From Thioalkalivibrio nitratireducens (lineage in GTDB: Bacteria; Pseudomonadota; Gammaproteobacteria; Ectothiorhodospirales; Ectothiorhodospiraceae), in assembly GCA_011390385.1 (NCBI GenBank), contig JAABSN010000080.1, positions 1-14,768 on the forward strand: a stretch of 14,768 nucleotides of DNA. Reading direction: 5' to 3'. The notes beneath the pieces are model-generated. The model did not search any database, was not told the DNA's origin, and worked only from the letters and a program-made list of their open reading frames with translations. Both the position numbers and the translations under genes were made by a program. This document shows positions 1-6,723 of this stretch, piece after piece (the stretch's first letter is position 1; each line of letters opens with the position of its first letter).

Positions 1-236
1 TCGCGAGCCTCTTCGGCGGCATCGTCGATTGCGCGACCCGCACGCTCGCCCGGTCCCGGTGGATCGATGCTGTCCTCGGCGTCCCTTGCCGCGGCATCGA
101 TGCGCTCTTCCGCCTCTTCGACCGCCTCGTCGATCTCCTGGCCGGTCTCTTCGGCAGGGCCGGGATCGGAGCACCCCGCGAGCAGAAAGAGGGCGATCAC
201 GCTGGCAGGTAGCCAGTATCTCAGTCGGATGTCCAT
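1..236 (-). CDS. Small acidic lipoprotein, partial (3' end off the left edge)
   Basis: The minus-strand frame opens at an ATG (236-234) preceded by a strong Shine-Dalgarno AAGGAGG. It stays open for 78 codons to the window edge, so the C-terminus is missing. The first 22 residues form a lipoprotein signal peptide: Arg residues at 4 and 6, a hydrophobic core, then the lipobox LLAGC with the lipidated Cys at position 22. Ser at +2 argues for outer-membrane rather than inner-membrane retention under the usual Lol rule. The mature part is rich in Glu, Asp and Ala (EEAEERIDAAARDAEDS), suggesting a charged amphipathic helix. I do not recognise a family. Small helical entericidin-like or envelope-stress lipoproteins look similar in composition, but nothing here proves that link. 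Confidence is high that the gene is real and low for function. Confidence 0.8.
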   Translation of the reverse strand, partial: MDIRLRYWLPASVIALFLLAGCSDPGPAEETGQEIDEAVEEAEERIDAAARDAEDSIDPPGPGERAGRAIDDAAEEAR

Positions 237-258
237 GGTTCCTCCTTGTCGACCAGTC

Positions 259-288
259 TTGAACGTTCGGGAAACACTAAACTATAGA
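259..288 (+). promoter_or_regulatory. Candidate sigma70-type promoter
   Basis: TTGAAC (259-264) and TATAGA (283-288) are separated by 18 bp, a reasonable sigma70-like match on the plus strand. It would transcribe rightward into the acetyltransferase-like region and possibly the SRP RNA. The CTATAG core is palindromic, so the same bases could also serve the leftward lipoprotein gene. The match was found by eye and no scoring was possible. Confidence 0.35.
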
Positions 289-323
289 CTCTTGTCATTG
301 CGAATGGATTCACCAGTGTTTCC
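270..323. repeat. 9-bp inverted repeat around the candidate -10 element
   Basis: GGAAACACT at 270-278 is perfectly complementary to AGTGTTTCC at 315-323, with 36 bp between them. The arms bracket the candidate -10 element at 283-288. This could be an operator pair or a hairpin. A 9-bp inverted repeat at this spacing is expected a few times by chance in a window of this size, so its meaning is uncertain. Confidence 0.3.
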
Positions 324-368
324 ATGGCGATGGCACGGGACAGCCCGGTGGTTATTGAAGCAGGCGTG

Positions 369-671
369 GTGAGCGATGTGATCATCCGACACGCACGCAG
401 CTGCGATGCCGGCGCAGTGGCCGCAATCTGGAATCCACGGATCCGGGAAACCGTCTTCCCTTTCGAACACAGCGAGTACCCGGTGGACGAAATCGCCAGG
501 ATGATCGACTCGGGAGCCGGTAGAACTGTGGGTGGTTCGCCGCGGTGCGGTTCGGCTTCGCTTCACGGCACCCTGGGCGATCGATTTTCGCGTGAACGCG
601 AGCATTGGTGTGGTGGGTGCCGCTGCCGCCGCACGTGTAGCCTGCCGGATTCCTGCAAGGGCGGTCCTTGA
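369..671 (+). pseudogene. Probable decayed GNAT-family N-acetyltransferase fragment
   Basis: From a GTG at 369 the frame begins like a GNAT acetyltransferase: an IIRHARSCDAGAVAAIW opening (beta1 and alpha1, typically R-A-x-x-x-D-A-x-A-I-x-x-I-W-N) followed by NPRIRETVFPFEHSEYP and a short helix ending near residue 47. After about base 510 the frame turns into Arg/Gly/Ser/Cys-rich sequence with no acetyl-CoA loop (Q/R-x-x-G-x-G/A) and stops at 671, giving about 100 residues against the 160-180 usual for the family. The +1 frame from about 510 reads REPVELWVVRRGAVRLRF, which looks more protein-like. This suggests one or more frameshifts and loss of the catalytic half. An in-frame ATG at 324 is an alternative start. 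The assignment rests on resemblance of the first ~50 residues only. Confidence 0.4.
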
Positions 672-765
672 TTCACCCGACCTTTGAGGTTGCCTCGGTG
701 GTTGACGGGCGGATCGGAAAACCGGAAGCTACGAAGTTCGCCTGGTTGCCCAGGCACCGCGTTAT

Positions 766-880
<115 letters not shown>

Positions 881-929
881 CTTCAAGCCGTATCCCCCTC
901 CGGTGGGGCAGACCGAGGACAGCAAGCCG

Positions 930-2651
930 ATGAGCCATCAGGTGCTGGCGAGAAAGTGGCGTCCCGGCCGATTCGAGGATCTGGTGGGGCAACCGCATGT
1001 CGTGCGTGCGCTGGTGAATGCGCTGAACAACGATCGGCTGCATCATGCCTATCTGTTTTCCGGTACCCGCGGCGTGGGCAAGACCACCGTGGCGCGTATT
1101 CTGGCCCGTTGCCTCAATTGCGAGACCGGGGTTACCGCGCAGCCCTGCGGCACCTGCCGTTCCTGTGTCGAGATTGCCGAGGGTCGCCATCTGGACCTGA
1201 TTGAAGTCGACGCCGCTTCGCGAACCCGGGTTGACGATACCCGCGAGCTTCTGGACAACGTTTCCTATGCTCCCGTCGCCGGCCGCTTCAAGGTGTACCT
1301 GATCGACGAGGTCCACATGCTGTCCGAGAAGAGCTTCAATGCGCTTCTGAAGACGCTGGAGGAGCCGCCGCCCCACGTGAAGTTTCTGCTTGCGACCACG
1401 GACCCGCAGAAACTCCCGGTCACCGTTCTTTCGCGCTGCCTGCAGTTCAACCTGAAACCGATGTCGACGGCATTGATTGCGGAGCATCTGCAACGCGTTC
1501 TGGAGTCGGAAGGTGTTTCCGCCGAGCCGGGTGCGCTGGTGCGCCTGGGAGATGCCGCCGAGGGCAGCATGCGGGATGCGCTGAGCCTGACGGATCAGGC
1601 CATTGCCTACAGTGGCGCGGGTCTGACCGAGTCCGACGTCTGCGACATGATCGGTCTGTTGCCCCGGGGGCGTCTTAGCGAGCTGCTCGACGCCGCGTGG
1701 GCGGGTGAGGGTACGCGTCTGCTGCAGACACTGGCGGCGCTCGACACACTCGCTCCCGACTGGTCGCGCCTGCTCGAGGAGCTGGCGGCCGTGGTGCATG
1801 GCGTGGCGGTCGAGCAGGCAATGGCGCTGGAATCCGACGTGACCGCCGGTGATGCGGAGACGGACCCGCTGGTTGGCTGGCAGCGTCAGGTCGCGCGGCA
1901 ACAGGCTCCGGAGGAAGTGCAGTTGGCCTATCAGATTCTCCTGCATGGTCAGCGGGATCTTCCGTATGCCCCGGATCCCCGGATCGGCGTGGAAATGACC
2001 CTGTTACGCATCCTGGCGTTCCGTCCCGAATCCGGGCCAGCGATGGGCAAGAGGGTCGATTCGGCGGCAACGGCATCGAAGCCGTCGAAGGCCAGGGACT
2101 CCTCGTCCGTTGCGTCGGTACCCGTGGTTGCGAGATCTCCGGCGAAGGTCTCGCACGACCCGCCCATGACAGAACCGGTTGCAGCCACCCCGGCGGCAGC
2201 ATCCGATCCGGTTGTCTCCGGAAGAGTTGCCGAGCCGCGCCCGCTCGACTGGCATGCCCTGGCGCGATCGCTGCCTCCGGGGCCGGTGCGTGAACTCGCC
2301 CTGCATGCCGACCTCGTCGATCAGAATGCCGAACGGGTCGTGATCGCGATCCAGCCGGCGCACAGGATGCTCTGCACCGAACGCAGTCGGATGCGGCTAT
2401 CCGAGGCGCTGGCGAAGGCGCTGGGCGTTCCGGTACGCCTGGAACTGCGCGATCAGACCGAGCCTTCGGCGACGACCCCGGCTGCCCGGCTTGCTGCAGA
2501 CGCGGCGGACCGTCAGGCTAAGGCTGAGGCCGAGATTCGTGCAGATCCGGTGATCGGGGCATTGTGTGACAGTTTCGGCGCGGAAATCGGCCGCGTCCAG
2601 CTGCGGGATCAGGCGGATGGTCCGGGTTCGGGCGACAACGCACGACCGTGA
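930..2651 (+). CDS. dnaX: DNA polymerase III subunit tau (clamp-loader ATPase)
   Basis: DnaX tau is the AAA+ ATPase of the clamp loader that loads the beta sliding clamp and ties together the polymerase cores and the DnaB helicase. Visible motifs: Walker A GTRGVGKT (45-52), zinc-binding cysteines 64, 73, 76 and 79 (the spacing seen in E. coli), Walker B LIDEVHML (124-131), sensor 1 ATTD and the SRC arginine-finger motif (168-170). A low-complexity Ala/Ser/Pro/Val linker spans about residues 370-440, followed by a C-terminal tau domain from about 445. At 573 residues it is shorter than the E. coli protein (643), mainly in the linker. The ATG at 930 is chosen because MSHQVLARKWRP matches the family N-terminus and GAGGA lies 10 bp upstream; an upstream GTG at 903 is less likely. 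I see no A-AAA-AAG slippery heptamer in the linker, so a gamma form by the E. coli mechanism is not evident. Confidence 0.97.
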   Translation: MSHQVLARKWRPGRFEDLVGQPHVVRALVNALNNDRLHHAYLFSGTRGVGKTTVARILARCLNCETGVTAQPCGTCRSCVEIAEGRHLDLIEVDAASRTRVDDTRELLDNVSYAPVAGRFKVYLIDEVHMLSEKSFNALLKTLEEPPPHVKFLLATTDPQKLPVTVLSRCLQFNLKPMSTALIAEHLQRVLESEGVSAEPGALVRLGDAAEGSMRDALSLTDQAIAYSGAGLTESDVCDMIGLLPRGRLSELLDAAWAGEGTRLLQTLAALDTLAPDWSRLLEELAAVVHGVAVEQAMALESDVTAGDAETDPLVGWQRQVARQQAPEEVQLAYQILLHGQRDLPYAPDPRIGVEMTLLRILAFRPESGPAMGKRVDSAATASKPSKARDSSSVASVPVVARSPAKVSHDPPMTEPVAATPAAASDPVVSGRVAEPRPLDWHALARSLPPGPVRELALHADLVDQNAERVVIAIQPAHRMLCTERSRMRLSEALAKALGVPVRLELRDQTEPSATTPAARLAADAADRQAKAEAEIRADPVIGALCDSFGAEIGRVQLRDQADGPGSGDNARP

Positions 2652-2728
2652 CAGGCTCCTAGGTGTTGCGGTGATTACCCCGGAACGGTTTTTCAGACAT
2701 GCAGGCAATTGACCAGGAGCGTACCGCA

Positions 2729-3055
2729 ATGATGAAGGGTGGTTTGGGGGGCCTGATGAAGCAGGCTCAGAAGATGCAGGAAGACATGCAGAAGGTGCAG
2801 GCCGAGCTGGCCACGATGGAGGTCGACGGCCAGGCCGGCGGCGGTCTTGTCAAGGTAGTGATGACCGGGAAACACGAGGTGCGCAGGGTCAGTATCGATC
2901 CCAGCCTGTTCGACGACGACCGCGACATGATCGAGGACCTGGTTGCCGCAGCCGTCAACGACGCAGTGCACAAGGCGGAAGCGGCCGCACAGGAACGCAT
3001 GGCGGGATTGACGGCGGGGATGGGTTTGCCCGCCGGCATGAAGCTGCCATTCTGA
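2729..3055 (+). CDS. ybaB: YbaB/EbfC nucleoid-associated protein
   Basis: A 108-residue YbaB/EbfC protein, a small dimeric DNA-binding nucleoid-associated protein usually encoded between dnaX and recR. The sequence follows the family throughout: [19 protein letters not shown] forms the long N-terminal helix, then the [20 protein letters not shown] beta region, [16 protein letters not shown] helix and a C-terminal [12 protein letters not shown] tail. E. coli YbaB is 109 residues. An AGGAG at 2715-2719 favours the ATG at 2729 over the adjacent ATG at 2732; an upstream in-frame ATG at 2699 lies before the RBS and is rejected. The gene lies 77 bp after dnaX and 31 bp before recR, consistent with one operon. 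Confidence 0.95.
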   Translation: MMKGGLGGLMKQAQKMQEDMQKVQAELATMEVDGQAGGGLVKVVMTGKHEVRRVSIDPSLFDDDRDMIEDLVAAAVNDAVHKAEAAAQERMAGLTAGMGLPAGMKLPF

Positions 3056-3086
3056 GCAGCGGCTGGGTTCGCCCCGGTATTTGTCG

Positions 3087-3677
3087 ATGGAGGCCGTTCT
3101 CGATGAGCTGATCTCCGCCCTGTGCTGCCTTCCCGGGGTGGGAAACAAATCCGCGCGGCGGATGGCGTTGCACCTTCTGGAGCGTGACCGTGCAGGGGCA
3201 AGGCGCCTGATACGGGCTCTGGACGTGGCGATCGAGACGGTCGGTCACTGTTCAGTATGCCGGACTCTGACCGCGGCTCCGACATGCGCGCGATGTACGG
3301 ACCCGACCCGCGACGGCGGGCTGGTCTGTGTCGTCGAGACCCCGGGCGATGTACTGGCCATCGAGGCCGCGACGGATTTCCGGGGGCTGTTCCATGTGTT
3401 GCTCGGACGGCTCTCGCCTCTGGACGGGATCGGACCCGAGGAACTGGGCCTCGACCAACTCGAATCGCGATTGCGCGAGGGCGGTGTGCGGGAGTTGATT
3501 CTGGCGACGAATGCTTCGGTCGAAGGCGAGGTGACCGCACATTACCTTGCTGAAATGGCGGGCCGCCATGGAATTCGGGCAACCCGGATTGCACAGGGCG
3601 TGCCCGCTGGCGGCGAACTCGAATATCTGGACGCAGGCACATTATCGCACGCGCTCTCGGGGCGGCGTGACTACTGA
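3087..3677 (+). CDS. recR: Recombination mediator protein RecR
   Basis: RecR works with RecO (and RecF) to load RecA onto SSB-coated single-stranded gaps in the RecFOR repair pathway. Domains in order: N-terminal helix-hairpin-helix (CCLPGVGNKSARRMA, about 13-27), a zinc finger with Cys 55, 58, 67 and 70, the Toprim domain beginning CVVETPGDVLAIEA (81-94), the LSPLDGIGPEELGLDQL segment and ILATNASVEGEVTA, and a Walker-like C-terminus (RIAQGVPAGGELEYLDAGTLSHAL). The length is 196 residues from ATG 3087, or 198 from a TTG at 3081, which would match the E. coli N-terminus equally well. No strong RBS separates the two. It is the third gene of the dnaX-ybaB-recR block. Confidence 0.96.
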   Translation: MEAVLDELISALCCLPGVGNKSARRMALHLLERDRAGARRLIRALDVAIETVGHCSVCRTLTAAPTCARCTDPTRDGGLVCVVETPGDVLAIEAATDFRGLFHVLLGRLSPLDGIGPEELGLDQLESRLREGGVRELILATNASVEGEVTAHYLAEMAGRHGIRATRIAQGVPAGGELEYLDAGTLSHALSGRRDY

Positions 3678-3716
3678 TCACGAATGAGCCGGGTCTCCCG
3701 GGCAAAGGAGGATTTC

Positions 3717-4061
3717 ATGACCGATTGCATTTTCTGCCGTATTGCAGCCGGGGAAATCCCCGCGAAGACCATTCTGGAGACGGATTCACTCCTGGCATTC
3801 CACGATCTGAATCCCGTCGCACCCCACCATGCGCTTGTTATTCCCCGACGGCATATCGCCACCCTGGATGCAGCATTGCCGGAGGACGCCGAGGTTCTGG
3901 GTGAGCTGCTGCTGGCCGGAGCCGAAGTCGCACGGCGTCTTGGAATTGCCGAGAGCGGCTATCGAAGCGTAATCAATTGCAACCAAGACGGCGGGCAATC
4001 TGTCTACCATGTGCACCTTCATGTACTGGGCGGTCGTGCTCTAGCGTGGCCCCCGGGGTGA
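3717..4061 (+). CDS. HIT-family nucleotide hydrolase/transferase (HinT-like)
   Basis: A 114-residue histidine-triad protein. HinT-type members hydrolyse purine nucleoside phosphoramidates and acyl-adenylates in the cytoplasm. The N-terminal DCIFCRIAAGEIPA is the typical opening with two cysteines (4 and 7), followed by LAFHDLNPVAPHHALVIPRRH and the catalytic triad HVHLHVL at 98-104. GGR follows as expected and the chain ends at WPPG, normal for HinT. The start is set by a strong AAAGGAGG at 3704-3711, six bases before the ATG at 3717; the longer upstream frame is not needed. It lies 39 bp after recR and may belong to the same transcription unit. E. coli hinT (ycfF) is the likely equivalent, but the exact substrate cannot be read from sequence. 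Confidence 0.92.
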   Translation: MTDCIFCRIAAGEIPAKTILETDSLLAFHDLNPVAPHHALVIPRRHIATLDAALPEDAEVLGELLLAGAEVARRLGIAESGYRSVINCNQDGGQSVYHVHLHVLGGRALAWPPG

Positions 4062-4134
4062 GATGAGGGTATGATTGTGGATCTCTGGGCGAGGAGTCTC
4101 CGGTTTTCGCCCGACAACTTTGGGGAAGACGGTC

Positions 4135-4896
4135 ATGAATGCTGGGTGTGGGACCATGGTTGGCAAGGGCAGCCTGATGTCGGGTGCGCTGCTGCTGATT
4201 GCGTTGGCGCCTCCCCTGCAGGCCGAAACCCGTGCGATTTATGAGCTTTCCTACACTCCGGGGCAGGATGCGCTGTCGACGCTGGACGTGTTCCCCGGCG
4301 CGGCCCGTCTGCGTCCAGGCTTCGACAACGATGTACAGGGAAGCGGTCGCGCATTGAATCTGGAAGTGCGTTCGTCGCGCGCGCCATCGCTGCAGGCACC
4401 GGGTTTCACCGACCAGGTTGTCGAAACGACCGGTGGTTTCATTCAACGCTTCGGCAGCAGCGGCTTCGGGTACGGGGTCGATCTGGGCCTCGGCCTGCAT
4501 TCCTCCGTCGGCAACCGGGGCTGGCAGAGCGACGAACTTTCGTCGGATCTCGGTTCCTCGCTGATGGTGACCGATCTCAGTACCGGGCCGACATTCGAAT
4601 TTGGAAATCTGCGCAGCCGGGTTCGGGTGGGCGTTCGTTATCCGCTGCTCGGCGATTCCGATGCGGGAATCTCCCGTTTCAGTCATCGGGGCGACACTAC
4701 ACGGAGTGCGGGCTATCTCAGTCTGGACAGCCGATTGCGCTTCAGCAATCAAACGGAGATGTCGCTCAGCCTGTTCTACGATGACTACGCGTTCGGTGCC
4801 TCGCGTGACTGGTTGAGTGACGACCTGGAGTTCCGGTCCGGGAGCGCGGGCGGCAACCAGTCGGTGGTCGGGTTCGAAATGGGCCTGAATTTCTGA
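4135..4896 (+). CDS. Predicted outer-membrane beta-barrel protein of unrecognised family
   Basis: A 253-residue protein with a signal peptide (hydrophobic SGALLLIALAPPLQA, likely cut after Ala30, before ETRAIYEL). The mature chain shows features of a small outer-membrane barrel: many short alternating hydrophobic/polar stretches (YGVDLGLGLHSS, RVRVGVRYPLL, TEMSLSLFYDDYAFG), Gly/Ser/Asp-rich turns, no hydrophobic helices, and a C-terminal strand VVGFEMGLNF. That strand ends in Phe with hydrophobics at alternating positions, matching the BAM beta-signal. GGGGAAG at 4122-4128 lies 6 bp upstream of the ATG at 4135, which selects this start; internal ATGs at 4156 and 4177 are possible. I cannot name a family or substrate. 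It is plus-strand, convergent with rsgA, and followed by a GC hairpin and a 15-bp tandem repeat. Confidence 0.8.
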   Translation: MNAGCGTMVGKGSLMSGALLLIALAPPLQAETRAIYELSYTPGQDALSTLDVFPGAARLRPGFDNDVQGSGRALNLEVRSSRAPSLQAPGFTDQVVETTGGFIQRFGSSGFGYGVDLGLGLHSSVGNRGWQSDELSSDLGSSLMVTDLSTGPTFEFGNLRSRVRVGVRYPLLGDSDAGISRFSHRGDTTRSAGYLSLDSRLRFSNQTEMSLSLFYDDYAFGASRDWLSDDLEFRSGSAGGNQSVVGFEMGLNF

Positions 4897-4901
4897 TTCG
4901 A

Positions 4902-4928
4902 GGCCGGTTGATCGGCAGTCATCCGGCC
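4902..4928 (+). terminator. GC-rich hairpin after the beta-barrel gene (possible terminator)
   Basis: GGCCGG (4902-4907) pairs with CCGGCC (4923-4928) across a 15-nt loop, five bases after the beta-barrel stop codon. There is no T tract, so it is not a canonical intrinsic terminator. Its right arm overlaps the first copy of the 15-bp tandem repeat and uses the one base by which that copy differs from the others (G at 4924). Confidence 0.3.
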
Positions 4929-4979
4929 AGGAGTCATCCAGCCAGGAGTCATCCAGCCAGGAGTCATCCAGCCAGGAGT
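4920..4979. repeat. 15-bp tandem repeat, four copies
   Basis: Four head-to-tail copies of CATCCAGCCAGGAGT occupy 4920-4934, 4935-4949, 4950-4964 and 4965-4979. The last three are identical and the first carries CCGGCC in place of CCAGCC. The array lies between the convergent beta-barrel and rsgA genes, outside both coding regions. The period is a multiple of three, so every frame is periodic, but no credible gene runs through it. Near-identity of the copies suggests a recent expansion, presumably by slippage. Confidence 0.95.
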
Positions 4980-5012
4980 CATGGGAAGCGGGGTTTGGTC
5001 GGGCGTATGGCT

Positions 5013-5948
5013 TCAGGCTCCGCCACCCCCTCCGCGGGTCCTCACATGGTTCAGTAACTCCAGCCAGGCATCGAGGCGGCGTCGCGGCAGTATCGCGCGG
5101 GTGACCGCCTGACGAACGGCGCATCCCGGTTCAGATCGGTGGGTACAGTTGCGGAACCGGCACCCGTCCGAGGCTTCTGCGAGATCGGGAAAGCCCCGGG
5201 TCAATTCCTCGAACGTCGTGATTTCGGGAGTGAAGTCGCGCACCCCTGGCGAGTCGATCCAGGCGCCATGACCCTCCGCCGGATACCAGCGCGCGGTCGT
5301 GGTGGTGTGCCGCCCCTCGCCCGTTTGCCCGACCTCTCCCACTCTCAGATCCTCCGCGGGCAACATCGCCTGGATCAGCGATGATTTCCCCACGCCTGAT
5401 GGCCCGACGAGAATATTGCTTCCACTGGCTGCGGTTTCCCGTAATGCATCGAGGCCGGTACCGGTGCGGGCGCTGATTCGCAGAACCGGCAGTACCAATT
5501 GCCGGTATGTCGCCAGCGTCGCTTTCAGTACCGGCCCACTGGTGGCGTCGATCAGGTCGCATTTGTTGATGATGACGCCTGCCTGGGCCGGAAGATTGAG
5601 AATGCCGACAAGGAATCGGTCGATCAACAGATGGGGTATCTCCGGATGCGGCGCCACCACGATCCATACCCGATCGATGTTGGCGGCAATCGTCCGGCGC
5701 CGGTTGAATCCATCGCGGCGGGAAAGCTGATTTTGCCGCGGTTCACGGGCGAGCACAGTTCGCTTCTCGACGTCGACGGAGACCATGTCACCGCAGACGA
5801 CGTCGTCGACCTTGCGCCGGAGGTTGGCCCGCAGAAGGCCGCCGTCGGGCTTCAGCACGTCGATCTCACTGCCGTATCGGGCCACAGCCCGGCAGGTTGA
5901 GGTCAACAACCGTGTGGCCACCAGCCACCGGACACGTCCACCGGGCAT
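5013..5948 (-). CDS. rsgA: Small ribosomal subunit biogenesis GTPase RsgA
   Basis: RsgA (YjeQ) is a circularly permuted GTPase that helps late maturation of the 30S subunit. Order seen: OB-fold N-terminal domain (about 20-70), then the permuted G motifs: G4 NKCD (128-131), G5 SA (159-160), G1 GPSGVGKSS (182-190), switch HTTTT (214-218), G3 DSPG (232-235). It ends with the zinc site Cys263, Cys268, His270, Cys276 (CRFRNCTHRSEPGC). The length of 311 residues lacks the basic N-terminal tail of E. coli RsgA (350) but is normal for shorter members. The ATG at 5948 has no strong RBS; internal GTG/TTG codons a few residues in are possible starts. The protein ends in a Gly run. It is the last gene of a minus-strand cluster, 54 bp after the pterin dehydratase gene. 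Confidence 0.96.
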   Translation of the reverse strand: MPGGRVRWLVATRLLTSTCRAVARYGSEIDVLKPDGGLLRANLRRKVDDVVCGDMVSVDVEKRTVLAREPRQNQLSRRDGFNRRRTIAANIDRVWIVVAPHPEIPHLLIDRFLVGILNLPAQAGVIINKCDLIDATSGPVLKATLATYRQLVLPVLRISARTGTGLDALRETAASGSNILVGPSGVGKSSLIQAMLPAEDLRVGEVGQTGEGRHTTTTARWYPAEGHGAWIDSPGVRDFTPEITTFEELTRGFPDLAEASDGCRFRNCTHRSEPGCAVRQAVTRAILPRRRLDAWLELLNHVRTRGGGGGA

Positions 5949-6002
5949 GATACCCGGCAGACGTCAGACTGTTGACGCAGTCGGCCGACGCTGGACGGTT
6001 TG

Positions 6003-6338
6003 TCAGTCGAACAATGCATCCACACGCGCCGCGCAGATGAAGTCGTTGATACTGAGGCCGCCCACCGCATGGGTAGAGAACCGAACCACGCAATGGCCGT
6101 AGGAGACCTCCATGTCCGGGTGATGATCCTCGCGGTTTGCGATCCAAGCGACCGCGTTGACGAACGACATGGTTTCGTGGAAATTCGCGAACTCCAGGCG
6201 CCTGGAGATCCGGCCTGTCTTCAGATCCAGGTCCCAATCCGCGGCCAACTGCTTCCGTTTCGACTCGCATTCGGCTTGGGGCAGTGGTCCCGAAAACCCC
6301 TCCGGTGGCTGGCAATGCAGGCTCCTGATGTCGCTCAT
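6003..6338 (-). CDS. phhB: 4a-hydroxytetrahydrobiopterin dehydratase (pterin-4a-carbinolamine dehydratase)
   Basis: A 111-residue protein that dehydrates 4a-hydroxytetrahydropterin to quinonoid dihydropterin, recycling the cofactor of pterin-dependent hydroxylases such as phenylalanine hydroxylase. The family signature is complete: DHHPDMEVSY (His72, His73, Pro74, Tyr80), STH with His90, and Asp99 in GGLSINDF. The start is supported by GCAGGAGA about 8 bp before the ATG at 6338. The gene begins 17 bp after the cytochrome stop codon, so the two are almost certainly co-transcribed. No phenylalanine hydroxylase gene is visible here. Such orphan dehydratases are common and may serve molybdopterin or other pterin metabolism, so the physiological substrate is uncertain. 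Confidence 0.95.
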   Translation of the reverse strand: MSDIRSLHCQPPEGFSGPLPQAECESKRKQLAADWDLDLKTGRISRRLEFANFHETMSFVNAVAWIANREDHHPDMEVSYGHCVVRFSTHAVGGLSINDFICAARVDALFD

Positions 6339-6355
6339 CGCACGGTCTCCTGCAC

Positions 6356-6637
6356 TCAGAACCTGTAGTAGTTTTCGTTCAGATACTCGGCGACCGCCTC
6401 GACTTCATCGTCGAACCAGCCGGTGCCGAGATTGACATTGCAGCGGTTGACCTGCGTGATCAGGGAATCCATTGACCCGACCATGCGGTCTTCCCGGGTA
6501 TAGACCTCGGTCCCATGGCAACTGAGGCAGCTGGACTCGTGCAGCTCCCCTCCTTTGGCGACGTCCGCCGCCTGCGCGAGGCTGCCGAAACTGGTGACGA
6601 GAAAGATGGTGCCGATAGCCATTCCGATGTGACGCAT
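6356..6637 (-). CDS. Small periplasmic c-type cytochrome (monohaem)
   Basis: A 93-residue precursor with a Sec signal peptide (hydrophobic core MAIGTIFLVTSFGSLAQA, likely cut after Ala23 or Ala24) and one haem-attachment site CLSCH (Cys37, Cys40, His41). Met52 or Met56, in TREDRMVGSM, or a residue further on would provide the sixth ligand. A lone Cys66 (VNRCNVNL) and the C-terminal WFDDEVEAVAEYLNENYYRF helix complete the fold. I recall similar small cytochromes with the same TREDR and YLN-YY-F features in gammaproteobacteria, but no established partner. The ATG at 6637 is selected by AAGGAG eight bases upstream; the in-frame ATG at 6652 lies before this RBS. The gene is divergent from orn and leads a cluster with phhB and rsgA. 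It presumably carries electrons in the periplasm. Confidence 0.9.
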   Translation of the reverse strand: MRHIGMAIGTIFLVTSFGSLAQAADVAKGGELHESSCLSCHGTEVYTREDRMVGSMDSLITQVNRCNVNLGTGWFDDEVEAVAEYLNENYYRF

Positions 6638-6662
6638 GCTTTTCTCCTTCATGGTGACAATG

Positions 6663-6684
6663 CCGAATCGAGTCGCCGATTCGG
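6663..6684. promoter_or_regulatory. Perfect inverted repeat between cytochrome and orn (possible operator)
   Basis: CCGAATCG (6663-6670) and CGATTCGG (6677-6684) form a perfect 8-bp inverted repeat with a 6-bp centre. It sits in the 86-bp divergent gap between the cytochrome and orn starts. This is the geometry of a dimeric regulator site, and it would also fold as a hairpin in either leader. No regulator can be named. Confidence 0.4.
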
Positions 6685-6723
6685 TTCTGGATGATAGACT
6701 GACGACCTTTTCAAGGAGGTCCG

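Noticed and set aside
894..908. CCCC/GGGG hairpin between the SRP RNA and dnaX
   Set aside because: The stem is four base pairs and has no T tract, too weak to call a terminator.
4525..4555. GAACTT followed by a TC-rich segment, resembling a sigma-E site
   Set aside because: It lies inside the beta-barrel coding sequence with no gene properly placed downstream, and the -10 match is poor.
4981..5115. ATG directly after the last repeat copy, with AGGAG upstream, opening a ~44-codon frame
   Set aside because: It lies antisense to the 3' end of rsgA and has Pro/Arg-rich composition. The RBS-like motif is part of every repeat copy, so it is probably incidental.
3973..5124. Long minus-strand frame (383 codons) through the tandem repeat, with a repeating DDSWL pentapeptide
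   Set aside because: It runs antisense to the HIT and beta-barrel genes and overlaps rsgA in another frame. The pentapeptide is only the translation of the 15-bp repeat, and no RBS or family resemblance supports a gene.
5980..5989. 10-bp palindrome GTCGGCCGAC between phhB and rsgA
   Set aside because: Short GC-only palindromes are expected by chance in this base composition and there is no supporting promoter element.
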